A DNA stretch of 64,000 bases, taken from NCBI RefSeq assembly GCF_900105145.1, contig NZ_LT629752.1:3167501-3231500 (forward strand). The letters are read 5' to 3'. This document shows positions 53,570-62,831 of the stretch, one piece after another. The first letter of the stretch is position 1, and the number at the start of each line of letters is the position of its first letter. Source of the DNA: Polaribacter sp. KT25b (GTDB lineage: Bacteria > Bacteroidota > Bacteroidia > Flavobacteriales > Flavobacteriaceae). The position numbers and the translations under genes were made by a program. The notes beneath the pieces were generated by a model. It saw only the letters and a list, made by a program, of their open reading frames with translations. It ran no database searches and was not told where the DNA came from.

Positions 53570-54079
53570 ATGGAATTCTTAAATCATTTTAAAATTATAG
53601 AAACTTTTATAGTTATTATAGCTGCATTTACTCTACGTTTCTTAATTACAAAATCATTGGGGAAAATTCAATTAAAATTTGGCTTTCAACAAGCTAGAAT
53701 TATGCTAACAAATAAGATAATAACAATACTTATTTATGTTTTAATAATTGTAATTGTTTCTTTTATTTGGGGTGTAGACGAGAAACAATTGTTAATCTAT
53801 ATTTCTTCTTTTTTAACCATTTTAGGAATTGCTTTTTTTGCTCAATGGTCAATTTTATCAAACATTACAGCTGGCCTAATTTTATTTGTAAACTACCCCG
53901 TAAAAATTGGAGATACAATTACAATTTTAGAAAAAGATAATGAAGTGAGTGGAGAAATAAGAGATATTGGTGCTTTTTTTATCACTTTAAAAACAGCCGA
54001 AAACGAATTAATTACAGTTCCTAATTCAATTATTCTTCAAAAAAACATTAAATACTATCCTCAAGATACTAATTCTTAA
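53570..54079 (+). CDS. Short MscS-family mechanosensitive channel
   Basis: A 169-residue membrane protein. Helices lie near 10-25, 48-66 and 75-108. The last is the pore-lining TM3 (about 80-105, FLTILGIAFFAQWSILSNITAGLIL), followed by the beta domain (about 110-165, NYPVKIGDTITILEKDNEVSGEIRDIG and FFITLKTAENELITVPNSIIL). It is shorter than E. coli MscS because the C-terminal alpha/beta domain is missing. It protects cells from hypo-osmotic shock. It is convergent with the EnvC gene, 16 bp away. Confidence 0.9.
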   Translation: MEFLNHFKIIETFIVIIAAFTLRFLITKSLGKIQLKFGFQQARIMLTNKIITILIYVLIIVIVSFIWGVDEKQLLIYISSFLTILGIAFFAQWSILSNITAGLILFVNYPVKIGDTITILEKDNEVSGEIRDIGAFFITLKTAENELITVPNSIILQKNIKYYPQDTNS

Positions 54080-54095
54080 AATAAAGAAAAGCTTA

Positions 54096-55343
54096 TTATC
54101 TTCGTAACATCCAAGAAGCCGGATTTAAACGCGTGGTATTTTTAAAAAGGACAAAAATCAAGGTAGTTTTCCCAGTAACTTTATCTGTAAAAATTTTACC
54201 TATTTCTTGCCCAGTAACAACTCTATCTCCTTTTTTAACAAAAGTATTTTCTAAATTATTATAAGAAGTAATATAATTTCCGTGTCTAATTAATACATTT
54301 TTTGTACCTCCAGAACCTAATAAAATATTTAAAACTTCTCCATTAAAAATAGCTTCTGCACTACTAGCTTTACTAGTAACAATGTGCAAACCTGTTCCGT
54401 TTATAGATATTCCAGGAAAAGTTGGGTGCGGTTGTTCTCCAAATCTTCTAACTACCAAACCTTGTCTAACCGGCCAAGGCAACTTACCCTTGTTTTGCTC
54501 AAATTCGGCTGCTAATGCTTTTGCTTCGGGAGTTAAAATAAACTCATTTTTTTTGGTAGTTACAGGTGCAGCAACATTATTTTTTTTAGCTTTTGCCAAC
54601 GCCAATCTGTTTGCTTTATCAATTTCATCTTTGATAATTTTATCAATCTTTGCAGCAATTTTTTTGTCTTCTTTTATATTATTTTGCAATTCTCGTTTGT
54701 ACTTACCTTCTTTTCTTTTTATCTCGTTTATTAATCCTTCTTGCCTGCTTTTATCTTTTTCAATTTCTTTTTTCTCATTTATTTCTGATAAAAGTAAAGC
54801 ATCTTTTATTTTCTTCTGACCTAATAAAGAATCCTTTAAACCTTTAATAATAGTTGTTTGAACAATAATTTCTTCGCCTTGTTTTTTTCTAAAAGCAGTA
54901 TATTGTTTCATATACTCTAAACGTTTGTAAGCTTGATAAAAGTTTTGCGAAGACAATATAAACATCATTCTACTTTGTTGCGATTTACTTTTGTACGATT
55001 TAAAAATCATGTCTCCATAATCTGTTTTTAAATCTGTAAGTTTTTTATCAAGTTTATTTATTTCCTTTTGATTTGCCACAATTTCTCTTGATAAAAGTTT
55101 TGTTTCTAAATTTATAGTTTCAATTAACTTATTTCTAGCATCAATTTTTAATTGAAGATCTCTTAAATCATCTAAAGCGTTTTTTTCTTTTTCCTTTTCA
55201 TTAAAGAGCAACGTATTTAATTGAGCAATTACTGTTTTATATTTAATGCGTTGAAATTCTAACTCTTTTCTAGTTTGACTAAAAACAGCACTATTTATCA
55301 GAAAAACTGAAAATAAAAAGATATAAAAACTACGATTTTTCAT
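54096..55343 (-). CDS. envC: EnvC-like LytM protein, likely non-catalytic
   Basis: A 415-residue secreted protein. After the signal peptide (FYIFLFSVFLINSAVFSQ) come long coiled coils (about 20-245) and a C-terminal LytM/M23 domain (about 290-412, GLHIVTSKASSAEAIFNGEVL to NPASWMLRR). Active M23 needs HxxxD and HxH; here the positions read GLHIVTSKAS and TLIFVLFKN, so the zinc ligands are lost. EnvC of E. coli is also inactive and activates amidases during division. The same role is likely here. Its ATG overlaps the DUF4292 stop by 1 bp. Confidence 0.9.
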   Translation of the reverse strand: MKNRSFYIFLFSVFLINSAVFSQTRKELEFQRIKYKTVIAQLNTLLFNEKEKEKNALDDLRDLQLKIDARNKLIETINLETKLLSREIVANQKEINKLDKKLTDLKTDYGDMIFKSYKSKSQQSRMMFILSSQNFYQAYKRLEYMKQYTAFRKKQGEEIIVQTTIIKGLKDSLLGQKKIKDALLLSEINEKKEIEKDKSRQEGLINEIKRKEGKYKRELQNNIKEDKKIAAKIDKIIKDEIDKANRLALAKAKKNNVAAPVTTKKNEFILTPEAKALAAEFEQNKGKLPWPVRQGLVVRRFGEQPHPTFPGISINGTGLHIVTSKASSAEAIFNGEVLNILLGSGGTKNVLIRHGNYITSYNNLENTFVKKGDRVVTGQEIGKIFTDKVTGKTTLIFVLFKNTTRLNPASWMLRR

Positions 55344-56113
55344 TAAATTTCTAAACGTTTATAACCACTTGGTATATCAAAATTTATTCTTAAATTCTTA
55401 TTAAATTCAACAGATTTGTAGATAATATCAATATCCGTAAAAGAACCAGGTTTCTTGGCTTTTAAATTAATTTCTGATGGAAAAACAGTTTTATCAATTA
55501 AATTATACGAAGGATATTTTACATCTAATCGTAAATTCTTAGAAACATTTACAATAGATTGTTCATCTAATTTAAAATGCGAAGGATTAATTACAAAGAA
55601 AATATCAAACAATTCTGCTTGCTCTTCTGGCGATAAAATATACCTATTATTTACAATTTCTACTGTTTGATCTTCTTCTCTTACATTAAGTAAAGATTGA
55701 CCTAAAAATAGATTTTGTAATTGTTCAAAATTAATTTCTACGCCTAATAATTTTTTAATCATCGAGAAATCTCCTTCAAAATAATTTTTAGCAAAAGGCG
55801 AATAATAACTTATAGAAGTTGGTGTAATTTTAGCTTTAAAAACAGTTATAAATTTGGTTCCTTTTAAATAAATAACCTTGTCTTTATCTATCTGTAAATT
55901 AACCGTTAAACTTTGATTTGTTTTACCATTATTATAGTTTACTTTTAATTTAGAGTCTATTGTTTTTTTATCAAAATTGGCTGCAACATGTTTTTTTGCT
56001 ACTTTTTTTGCAGAAAAATCTTTAGCAATTGCATTGGCATCAATCATATTTTTTTTTGCTTTACAAGAAGTTAAAACAATCGTTAAAAATAGCATGTATT
56101 TTAAAAACTTCAT
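55343..56113 (-). CDS. DUF4292 lipoprotein
   Basis: A 256-residue lipoprotein with signal YMLFLTIVLTSC (Cys17). The body is a half-barrel of beta strands (VNYNNGKTNQSLTVNLQIDKDKVIYLKG to KSVEFNKNLRINFDIPSGYKRLEI), similar to LolA/LolB- and DUF4292-type lipid-binding folds. It is in the operon with EnvC, TPR and nucleotidyltransferase genes. It probably acts at the outer membrane in lipoprotein or glycan transport; this is a guess from the fold. Confidence 0.8.
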   Translation of the reverse strand: MKFLKYMLFLTIVLTSCKAKKNMIDANAIAKDFSAKKVAKKHVAANFDKKTIDSKLKVNYNNGKTNQSLTVNLQIDKDKVIYLKGTKFITVFKAKITPTSISYYSPFAKNYFEGDFSMIKKLLGVEINFEQLQNLFLGQSLLNVREEDQTVEIVNNRYILSPEEQAELFDIFFVINPSHFKLDEQSIVNVSKNLRLDVKYPSYNLIDKTVFPSEINLKAKKPGSFTDIDIIYKSVEFNKNLRINFDIPSGYKRLEI

Positions 56114-57127
56114 TTATTTATTTTTCAAATTTTTAGCTTTTTGCAGGTATTTTATTTTTTCTTTATCATTTCCTAAGCCTTTAAAAGCTTTTGCAATTTC
56201 TAAGTAAAAATCTACCTCCATTTCATTGTCTATAACAAAATCAATACCACTTTGTAATACTGGTAACGCATTTTTGTGATTTTTGGTATCATTTAAAACT
56301 TTTCCATTTATAAGATATAGAAAAGGTTGAGCAGGAAAAAGCGCAATTCCTTCTTCACTAAATTTTAATAAATTCTTATAATTTCCTGTTGATTTATTTA
56401 AAATATCTTCTAAAATTTTATAAGATTTATCAGTTTTAAATTGATTAATTAACTCATTTAAACCTATAGAAGAACCTTCTTCTTTTACATCTTTTTGAAC
56501 TAGATTTTTCTTAGTTAAATACTCTTTTCTAACCTCTAACCTATTTCTTAATCTTTTCAAAGAGGATGATAATACATTCTCTTTTTCTAAAGAATCCATT
56601 AAAGAAAATGCTTCTCTAATTTGACTATTATACACATACAATCTAACTAAAAACTCTCTTTTCTTCGGATTTATAGCAACAATTTTGTGTTGTGTATTAA
56701 TTGCTTCTTCAAAATTTCTGTCTTTTATATAAATTTGCACTAAATGCGTAAGCATCCATATATTATTAGGTTCTTTTGCTAAAGATCTTTCGATATATTC
56801 TTTTGCTAATAATGTATTTTTTAAAAAAAGATAATTTTTAGAAAATTCAAAAAAAACTGCAACATCGTTTGATAAAATTTGATTGCAACTTTCTAAATTT
56901 TCAATGGCTTTTTTATAATTTCCTATCGATTTTTCTGATAAAGCTCTAAAAAAAAATTGCTGAAACTTTAATTCTGTTTCTTCTGTTAAATCTTCTTTTT
57001 CTGGAATACTATCTTGCGAGAAAAAATTTGTAGAGAGTAGCATAAAGAACAAAGAGAATAGAAAGCTTCTTTTAGAAACAAATATTCTCCTTATTCTTTT
57101 ATCTTTATTTTTTTCTCTAATTATCAT
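56114..57127 (-). CDS. Tetratricopeptide-repeat protein
   Basis: A 337-residue protein with a long basic N-terminus, a signal-type helix (SFLFSLFFMLLSTNFFSQ, about 21-38), and then about seven TPR units (for example SIGNYKKAIENLESCNQIL, NTLLAKEYIERSLAKEPNNIWML, NFEEAINTQHKIVAINPKKREFL). It is likely periplasmic and scaffolds partner proteins. It starts directly after the nucleotidyltransferase stop (TAAATG). The first ATG is kept for that coupling, though Met29 is possible. Confidence 0.85.
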   Translation of the reverse strand: MIIREKNKDKRIRRIFVSKRSFLFSLFFMLLSTNFFSQDSIPEKEDLTEETELKFQQFFFRALSEKSIGNYKKAIENLESCNQILSNDVAVFFEFSKNYLFLKNTLLAKEYIERSLAKEPNNIWMLTHLVQIYIKDRNFEEAINTQHKIVAINPKKREFLVRLYVYNSQIREAFSLMDSLEKENVLSSSLKRLRNRLEVRKEYLTKKNLVQKDVKEEGSSIGLNELINQFKTDKSYKILEDILNKSTGNYKNLLKFSEEGIALFPAQPFLYLINGKVLNDTKNHKNALPVLQSGIDFVIDNEMEVDFYLEIAKAFKGLGNDKEKIKYLQKAKNLKNK

Positions 57128-58144
57128 TTACGTTAATTCTGTATAATCGCCAATACTTACAGATGTATATTGTGCATTATATTTTGCATAATTACCTATC
57201 ATAGCATTGTTTAAATCTGCATTAGAAATTGCTACATTAGTTTGTATTAATGAATTTACAATGATAGAATTATCTACAACACTATTTTCTCCAATAGAAA
57301 CATAAGGGCCAATTTTGGTGTTATTTAAAACAACATTCTTACCAACATAACAAGGTTGAATTATTTCTGAATTATTCAAAACTACATCCGCAGAAACTAA
57401 ATTATTTCCTGCAGCATATTCAAAACCTAAAGTTTGTTTATTGGTATCTACTGTTGGGTCTTTTTTACCACAATCCATCCAAGCACTTACTGTTCCTGGA
57501 ATAAATTTTGCGCCTTGTTGTTTTAAAGATTCTAATACATTTGTTAATTGATATTCATTATTTTCTTTTAAATCATTATCAATTAAATATTGAATTTCTT
57601 CTAATAATTTATCTCCACTTTTAAAATAATAAATTCCAATAATCGCTAAATCAGAAACAAAATCTTTTGGTTTTTCTATAAAATCTGTAATAATTCCGTC
57701 TTCTAATTTCACAACACCAAATGCACTAGGATTTTTAACTTTACTAACCCAAATTGCGCCATCTGCATTCACATCTAACGTAAAATCTGCTTTAAACAAA
57801 GTATCTGCATAAGCAACAACACAAGGGCCACTTAAAGATTCTTTTGCCATATAAATTGCATGCGCAGTTCCTAAAGCTTCATGTTGCACATAAACAGAAC
57901 CTTTTGCGCCTAATTTTTGCGCAATTTTTAGTAATTTTTCTTCTGTATCACTTGGAAAACCTTTAGCAGCTGTACCAATAACAAAAGCAATTTCATCTAT
58001 TTTTTCATCTATTACAGAAGCAATATCTTCTACCAAACGTTGTACAATTGGTTTCCCTGCAATAACTGTTAAAGGCTTTGGTACTGTAAGTGTGTGAGGT
58101 CTTAAACGAGACCCAATTCCTGCCATTGGCACTATAATTTTCAT
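57128..58144 (-). CDS. Sugar-1-phosphate nucleotidyltransferase with hexapeptide C-domain
   Basis: A 338-residue enzyme. The N-terminal part (about 1-240) is the Rossmann-like nucleotidyltransferase with MAGIGSRLRPHTLTVPKPLTVIAGKPI, the DTLFKADF metal/substrate region and IEKPKDF. A left-handed beta-helix (about 255-338) has hexapeptide repeats such as VVLNNTKIGPYVSIGENSVV. It makes an NDP-sugar such as dTDP-glucose or UDP-GlcNAc; the exact sugar cannot be told. It starts the operon that includes TPR, DUF4292 and EnvC, so it is linked to the envelope. Confidence 0.9.
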   Translation of the reverse strand: MKIIVPMAGIGSRLRPHTLTVPKPLTVIAGKPIVQRLVEDIASVIDEKIDEIAFVIGTAAKGFPSDTEEKLLKIAQKLGAKGSVYVQHEALGTAHAIYMAKESLSGPCVVAYADTLFKADFTLDVNADGAIWVSKVKNPSAFGVVKLEDGIITDFIEKPKDFVSDLAIIGIYYFKSGDKLLEEIQYLIDNDLKENNEYQLTNVLESLKQQGAKFIPGTVSAWMDCGKKDPTVDTNKQTLGFEYAAGNNLVSADVVLNNSEIIQPCYVGKNVVLNNTKIGPYVSIGENSVVDNSIIVNSLIQTNVAISNADLNNAMIGNYAKYNAQYTSVSIGDYTELT

Positions 58145-58314
58145 ATACTTTTATTTCAATTTAGTAAACGCAAGATACTATTAATTAACAGACCTTTAAA
58201 ATAGTTTCAAAACAAAAACACTACTATCTTAACATATAATAAGACTTTAAAAATGATTTTTTTAAAACCTTAAAATTAGCTATTGATTTTGTTTCTTTGC
58301 AAAAAATAATACTT

Positions 58315-60183
58315 GTGAATTATCTTTCAGTAGAAAACATTTCTAAATCTTATGGTGAACGTATTTTGTTTCAAGACATTTCTTTTGGAATAAATAAAGA
58401 CCAAAAAGTTGCCTTTGTTGCTAAAAACGGAACAGGAAAAACATCAATTCTTAATATTATTGCAGGTTTAGATGTGCCAGATACTGGGCAAGTAGTAAAA
58501 AGAAAAGATATTTCTATTGCATACTTAGCTCAAAATGATGAATTAAATCCTGATTTAACCATCGAAGAAACCATTTTTGCTACGGATAATATTATCCTTT
58601 CTGTAATTAATAAATACGAAAAAGCATTAAAAAATCTTGATGACACAGAAGCATATCAAAAAGCTTTTGAGTTGATGGAACAATATAATGCTTGGGATTT
58701 TGAAACACAATACACACAAATATTATCAAAATTAAAATTAGACGATTTATCGTTAAAAATTTCTACACTTTCTGGAGGTCAAAAAAAGCGATTATCGTTA
58801 GCAATTGTTTTAATTAGTAAACCCGATTTTTTAATTTTAGATGAGCCAACAAATCATTTAGATTTAGAAATGATAGAATGGTTAGAATCATTTTTTGCAA
58901 GCGAAAAAATAACATTATTTATGGTTACGCACGATCGTTATTTTCTAGAACGTGTTTGTAACGAAATCTTAGAACTAGACGAAGGTAAAATCTATAAATA
59001 CAAAGGAAATTATTCTTATTATTTAGAAAAAAGAGAAGAACGAATTCAACTTGAACAAGTTACAACTGATAAAGCAAAAAATCTTTTTAAAAAAGAATTA
59101 GCTTGGATGCGTAAACAGCCAAAAGCTAGAACTACAAAATCGAAATCTAGAATTGATGATTTTTATCAAATAAAAGAAAAAGCTCATCAACGTAGAAACG
59201 ACCATAAAGTACAATTAGAAATTAATATGGAACGTTTAGGAAGCAAAATTTTAGAGCTTCATAAATTATACAAATCTTATGGCGATAAAAAGATTTTAGA
59301 CGGATTTGATTACGTTTTTAAACGCGGAGAACGTATAGGAATTATTGGTAAAAACGGAACAGGAAAATCTTCTTTTTTAAATATCATTACTCAAAAAAAC
59401 GAAGTTGATGCAGGTAAAGTTGTAGTGGGTGAAACTGTTAAATTTGGATATTACACGCAATCTGGAATCAACATTAAAGAAGGACAAAAAGTAATTGAAG
59501 TTATAAAAGAATTTGGAGAGTTTATTCCTTTAACAAAAGGAAGAAAAATTTCTGCGTCTCAGCTTTTAGAACGCTTTTTGTTTGACAAAAAGAAACAATA
59601 CGATTTTGTTGAAAAACTATCCGGAGGAGAACAAAAACGTTTGTATTTATGTGCAGTTTTAATTCAGAATCCTAACTTTTTAATTTTAGATGAGCCAACA
59701 AACGATTTAGATGTTGTAACGCTAAATGTATTAGAAAATTTCTTACTAGATTATCCTGGAAACTTAATAGTTGTTTCTCATGATAGATATTTTATGGATA
59801 AAATTGTTGATGCTTTATTTGTTTTTAGAGGAGAAGGTGTTGTAGAAAATTTTCCTGGAAATTATTCTGATTTTAGAGCGTATGATAGTTCTGATTCTGA
59901 TGAAACAATTGAAGAAAAACCAGTAGAAATAGCACTAAAAGAAACTGAAAAAAAAGCAACAAAAAACACTTTATCTTTTAATGAAAAGAGAGAATTTGGA
60001 GCTTTGGAAATTGAAATAGAAAGACTTCAAAAAAGAAAAGCAACTATAGAAAATCAGTTTTTAAATGTAGAAATTGCACCAGATGATATCGCAAAAAAAT
60101 CTGAAGAATTACAAGAAATTATAAACGAAATAGACGCAAAAGAAGAACGTTGGTTTGAGCTTTCTATGAAAATGGAAGAATAA
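58315..60183 (+). CDS. ABC-F ATPase (Uup/EttA-type)
   Basis: A 622-residue protein with two ABC domains (Walker A KNGTGKTS near 37 and GKNGTGKSS near 350), signatures LSGGQKKR and LSGGEQKR, and DEPTNHLDL / DEPTNDLD. There are no membrane helices, so it belongs to the ABC-F translation factor group. A charged linker and C-terminal coiled coil (about 550-620) are Uup-like. The GTG at 58315 is the start; an in-frame TTG at 58297 overlaps the likely -7 region (TTTCTTTG). Confidence 0.93.
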   Translation: MNYLSVENISKSYGERILFQDISFGINKDQKVAFVAKNGTGKTSILNIIAGLDVPDTGQVVKRKDISIAYLAQNDELNPDLTIEETIFATDNIILSVINKYEKALKNLDDTEAYQKAFELMEQYNAWDFETQYTQILSKLKLDDLSLKISTLSGGQKKRLSLAIVLISKPDFLILDEPTNHLDLEMIEWLESFFASEKITLFMVTHDRYFLERVCNEILELDEGKIYKYKGNYSYYLEKREERIQLEQVTTDKAKNLFKKELAWMRKQPKARTTKSKSRIDDFYQIKEKAHQRRNDHKVQLEINMERLGSKILELHKLYKSYGDKKILDGFDYVFKRGERIGIIGKNGTGKSSFLNIITQKNEVDAGKVVVGETVKFGYYTQSGINIKEGQKVIEVIKEFGEFIPLTKGRKISASQLLERFLFDKKKQYDFVEKLSGGEQKRLYLCAVLIQNPNFLILDEPTNDLDVVTLNVLENFLLDYPGNLIVVSHDRYFMDKIVDALFVFRGEGVVENFPGNYSDFRAYDSSDSDETIEEKPVEIALKETEKKATKNTLSFNEKREFGALEIEIERLQKRKATIENQFLNVEIAPDDIAKKSEELQEIINEIDAKEERWFELSMKMEE

Positions 60184-60266
60184 CTTGATACACCGAATTA
60201 CTTAAAGTATTCTAATTTTACCTTTGTAAAAAATAATATTTCTTTGGATAAATCTTAAATCAAAAA

Positions 60267-60983
60267 CTAAACGCTAACAATATTTTCTTCTTTTAATAAA
60301 ACTTCATTATTAAAACGCAATAAAATTTGAGCAACGGCAATGGTGTCTTTTTCGCAATACGTAACAATTCTGTCAATATTTTTTTCTTTGTAATAGACGC
60401 TCGCAACTTCGCTACCATCAATATCGTCTTTTGGAGAAGGAATTCCTAAAATTGATGTAAGCAACTTTAATGAAGTATAGTGTTTATAATCGCCAAATTT
60501 CCATAATTCTAAGGTATCTAAATGCGGAATTTCCCATGGTTTTTTACCAAATAAATTTAGTTTTTTAGGCAATTCTATTTGATGTACAATCATTCTTCTT
60601 GCTATAAAAGGAAAATCGAATTCTTTACCATTGTGAGCACATAAAATATTTGCTTTTTTAGTAAAATGCTTATCTAATAAAACTTTAAAATCAGTTAAAA
60701 GCTGGTGTTCATCATCACCAAAAAAAGAGGTAATTCTAAATTGTTTCACTTCTTTTACATCTACAAAATAGCCAACGGAAATACATATTATTTTTCCGAA
60801 TTCTGCCCAAATTCCTGCGCGTTCATAAAACTGGGCTGCAGTAAATTCTTCTTTACGCTGATATTGTGTTTTCTTTTCAAATAATTCTTGAGTTGTCTTA
60901 GAAAGTGAATTCCAACTTTCTTCTTCAGGAACGGTTTCAATATCTAGAAAAAGGATATCATTTATATTATACGTAAGATTCAT
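60267..60983 (-). CDS. DEDD-type 3'-5' exonuclease
   Basis: A 238-residue RNase H-fold nuclease (PolB exonuclease-like). Exo I reads LFLDIETVPEE (Asp14, Glu16), Exo II has AHNGKEFDFPFIARRM with the Asp, and Exo III has VTYCEKDTIAVAQILLRF with the Asp. It probably trims DNA or RNA 3' ends; the substrate is unknown. It is in the cytoplasm. It is convergent with the ABC-F gene. Confidence 0.88.
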   Translation of the reverse strand: MNLTYNINDILFLDIETVPEEESWNSLSKTTQELFEKKTQYQRKEEFTAAQFYERAGIWAEFGKIICISVGYFVDVKEVKQFRITSFFGDDEHQLLTDFKVLLDKHFTKKANILCAHNGKEFDFPFIARRMIVHQIELPKKLNLFGKKPWEIPHLDTLELWKFGDYKHYTSLKLLTSILGIPSPKDDIDGSEVASVYYKEKNIDRIVTYCEKDTIAVAQILLRFNNEVLLKEENIVSV

Positions 60984-61029
60984 AGCTAATTATTTTTTTC
61001 TCTTTCAAGCTAAAGATACAAAAATAAAA

Positions 61030-61073
61030 AAGCTCCAAAAATTAATTTGGAGCTTTTAGAGTAAAAAAACTCT
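61030..61073 (-). terminator. Double hairpin terminator after the type IX cargo gene
   Basis: The stem AAGCTCCAAA / TTTGGAGCTT (61030-61055) and a second small one AGAGT / ACTCT (61058-61073) lie between the two minus-strand genes. On the minus strand the first is followed by T-rich sequence. Confidence 0.75.
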
Positions 61074-61091
61074 ATTAAGAATAATTAAAGT

Positions 61092-61898
61092 CTATTTTAA
61101 AACTAATTTTTTGGTAGCTGTTTTACCATCTTCAGTAACCTTTAAAATATAAATTCCTGATGAAATTGAAGAAACGTCAACTGTAGATTTCACTCCTGAA
61201 ACAGTTGAAGAAAACACTTTACCTCCTAAAACATTAAATATTGCGATTTCTTTTCTATTAGAACTAGAACTAGTTACTGTAAATTTATTATTTGTAACTG
61301 GGTTTGGATATGTTGCAAAACCTTCAATAGAATTATCTTTTACTGATGCTGTACCATTATTTACAAATGATAAATCATCCCAATAAGTAGTAGAATTAGA
61401 ATAAGATCTTACTTCAAAGTAAAAAGAATCTACATCTGCGGGAGCAGTTACTGTAACCTCATGCTTAGTCCAAACACCATCACCATCATCTAAATAACCA
61501 TCCTCTGGACCTCTTAATGGATCATTTGAACGATCATTTACATCTCCTACATGGTAAACAAAAGTGTCTCCAGACTTCCAATTTGACCAAATTCTAACAT
61601 CTTCTTCATCTCCAGCAGTAACTTTATACCAAAAACTAATAGTATAGCTATTACCAGGAATAACACCTGATATTGTTTGACTTAAATCTTTTGTTCCAGA
61701 ACCTCCATCTCTAACTGCAGAAAAAGAACCAGAATGTGCATCCGTAGATTTTGTTAAAACCTCTGCTTTAGTCCAACTTGTTGGTGTAGTATCATCATCC
61801 CAATTTTCTAAACCTCCGTTTAAAATCATTTCTTGCCCAAAAGAAACTGCGGTTAAACAAAGCGTAATTAATAAAGTAAAAATGTAATTTTTTTTCAT
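61092..61898 (-). CDS. Secreted protein with carbohydrate-binding-like module and type IX sorting domain
   Basis: A 268-residue secreted protein. It has a signal peptide (IFTLLITLCLTAVSFGQ), a CBM-like beta-sandwich (about 22-180, GGLENWDDDTTPTSWTKAEVL to TTYWDDLSFVN), and a C-terminal type A sorting domain (about 195-268, YPNPVTNNKFTV, SISSGIYILKVTEDGKTATKKLVLK) that directs export by the type IX system. There is no enzyme domain, so it may bind a glycan on its own. The last strand with Lys matches the family. Confidence 0.9.
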   Translation of the reverse strand: MKKNYIFTLLITLCLTAVSFGQEMILNGGLENWDDDTTPTSWTKAEVLTKSTDAHSGSFSAVRDGGSGTKDLSQTISGVIPGNSYTISFWYKVTAGDEEDVRIWSNWKSGDTFVYHVGDVNDRSNDPLRGPEDGYLDDGDGVWTKHEVTVTAPADVDSFYFEVRSYSNSTTYWDDLSFVNNGTASVKDNSIEGFATYPNPVTNNKFTVTSSSSNRKEIAIFNVLGGKVFSSTVSGVKSTVDVSSISSGIYILKVTEDGKTATKKLVLK

Positions 61899-62071
61899 GT
61901 GTGATTTGTTTTTGAATTAGCCGTAAATATAATAAATAATTGACTTTTACATTGATTAACAAAACATTAATTGATTGTTAATTTAATAAAAGTTATTATA
62001 TTTTTTTCAGAATACCTCAATGTTATTAAAAAGTAACTAAAAAAATTTAAGATTAAATGATTGTTAAGAAC

Positions 62072-62103
62072 TTGTCTTTATAATAGAATTATCTGTATTT
62101 TTG
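62072..62103 (+). promoter_or_regulatory. Promoter of the PhoB/PhoR-like pair
   Basis: TTG (62072-62074) and TATTTTTG (62096-62103) are 21 nt apart, 22 nt before the ATG. Confidence 0.55.
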
Positions 62104-62125
62104 ATATTTAATTTTCAAAAAGATT

Positions 62126-62821
62126 ATGAATAAAAGTGATATTAAAATCTTATTAGTTGATGATGAACCAGATATCTTAGAGATTGTTGGGTATAATCTT
62201 AAAAATGAAGGATATCAAGTTTTTACTGCCGAAAATGGCCTACAAGCAATTAAAGCTGCAAAAAAAAATACCCCTCATTTAATTTTATTAGATATCATGA
62301 TGCCAGAAATGGATGGGATTGAAGCTTGTGAAAAAATTAGAAAAATAAAATCATTAGAAAATGTAATTATTTCATTTTTAACAGCTAGAGGAGAAGACTA
62401 CTCTCAAGTTGCTGGTTTTGAAGCTGGTGCAGACGACTACATTACAAAACCTATTAAACCAAAAGTTTTAGTAAGCAAGGTAAAATCTTTATTAAGAAGA
62501 CTAAAAAATGAAGAGGAAAGTGATGAAACTTTTAAAGTGGGAGACATTGTTATTGATAGAGATGAATATGTTGTTTATAAAGCAGGAACTAAAATTTCGC
62601 TTCCAAGAAAAGAATTTGAACTTTTTTCTTTGCTAACTTCTAAACCAGGAAAAGTTTTTAAAAGAGAAGTTATTTTAGATACCGTTTGGGGAAACGAAGT
62701 TGTTGTTGGCGGAAGAACAATTGATGTTCATATTAGAAAACTTCGTGAAAAAATTGGTGATGACCATTTTAAAACTGTAAAAGGAGTTGGTTATAAGTTT
62801 GTTTTAGAAGGCGCAGAATAA
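62126..62821 (+). CDS. OmpR/PhoB-family response regulator
   Basis: A 231-residue response regulator. The receiver domain (about 1-125) has acidic pair DD at 12-13, Asp56 in LILLDIMMP, Thr (FLTARG) and Lys in YITKPIKP. The C-terminal winged helix (about 135-228) has LPRKEFELFSLLTSKPGKVFKREVIL and RTIDVHIRKLREKIGDD. It is followed after 10 bp by its kinase. A PhoB-type phosphate or envelope response is likely but the signal is not known. Confidence 0.95.
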   Translation: MNKSDIKILLVDDEPDILEIVGYNLKNEGYQVFTAENGLQAIKAAKKNTPHLILLDIMMPEMDGIEACEKIRKIKSLENVIISFLTARGEDYSQVAGFEAGADDYITKPIKPKVLVSKVKSLLRRLKNEEESDETFKVGDIVIDRDEYVVYKAGTKISLPRKEFELFSLLTSKPGKVFKREVILDTVWGNEVVVGGRTIDVHIRKLREKIGDDHFKTVKGVGYKFVLEGAE

Positions 62822-62831
62822 CAAACATAAT

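Noticed and set aside
60220..60227. TACCTTTG on the plus strand between the convergent ABC-F and exonuclease genes
   Set aside because: It matches the -7 consensus but has no downstream gene on that strand; probably chance in AT-rich DNA, unless an antisense RNA starts there.
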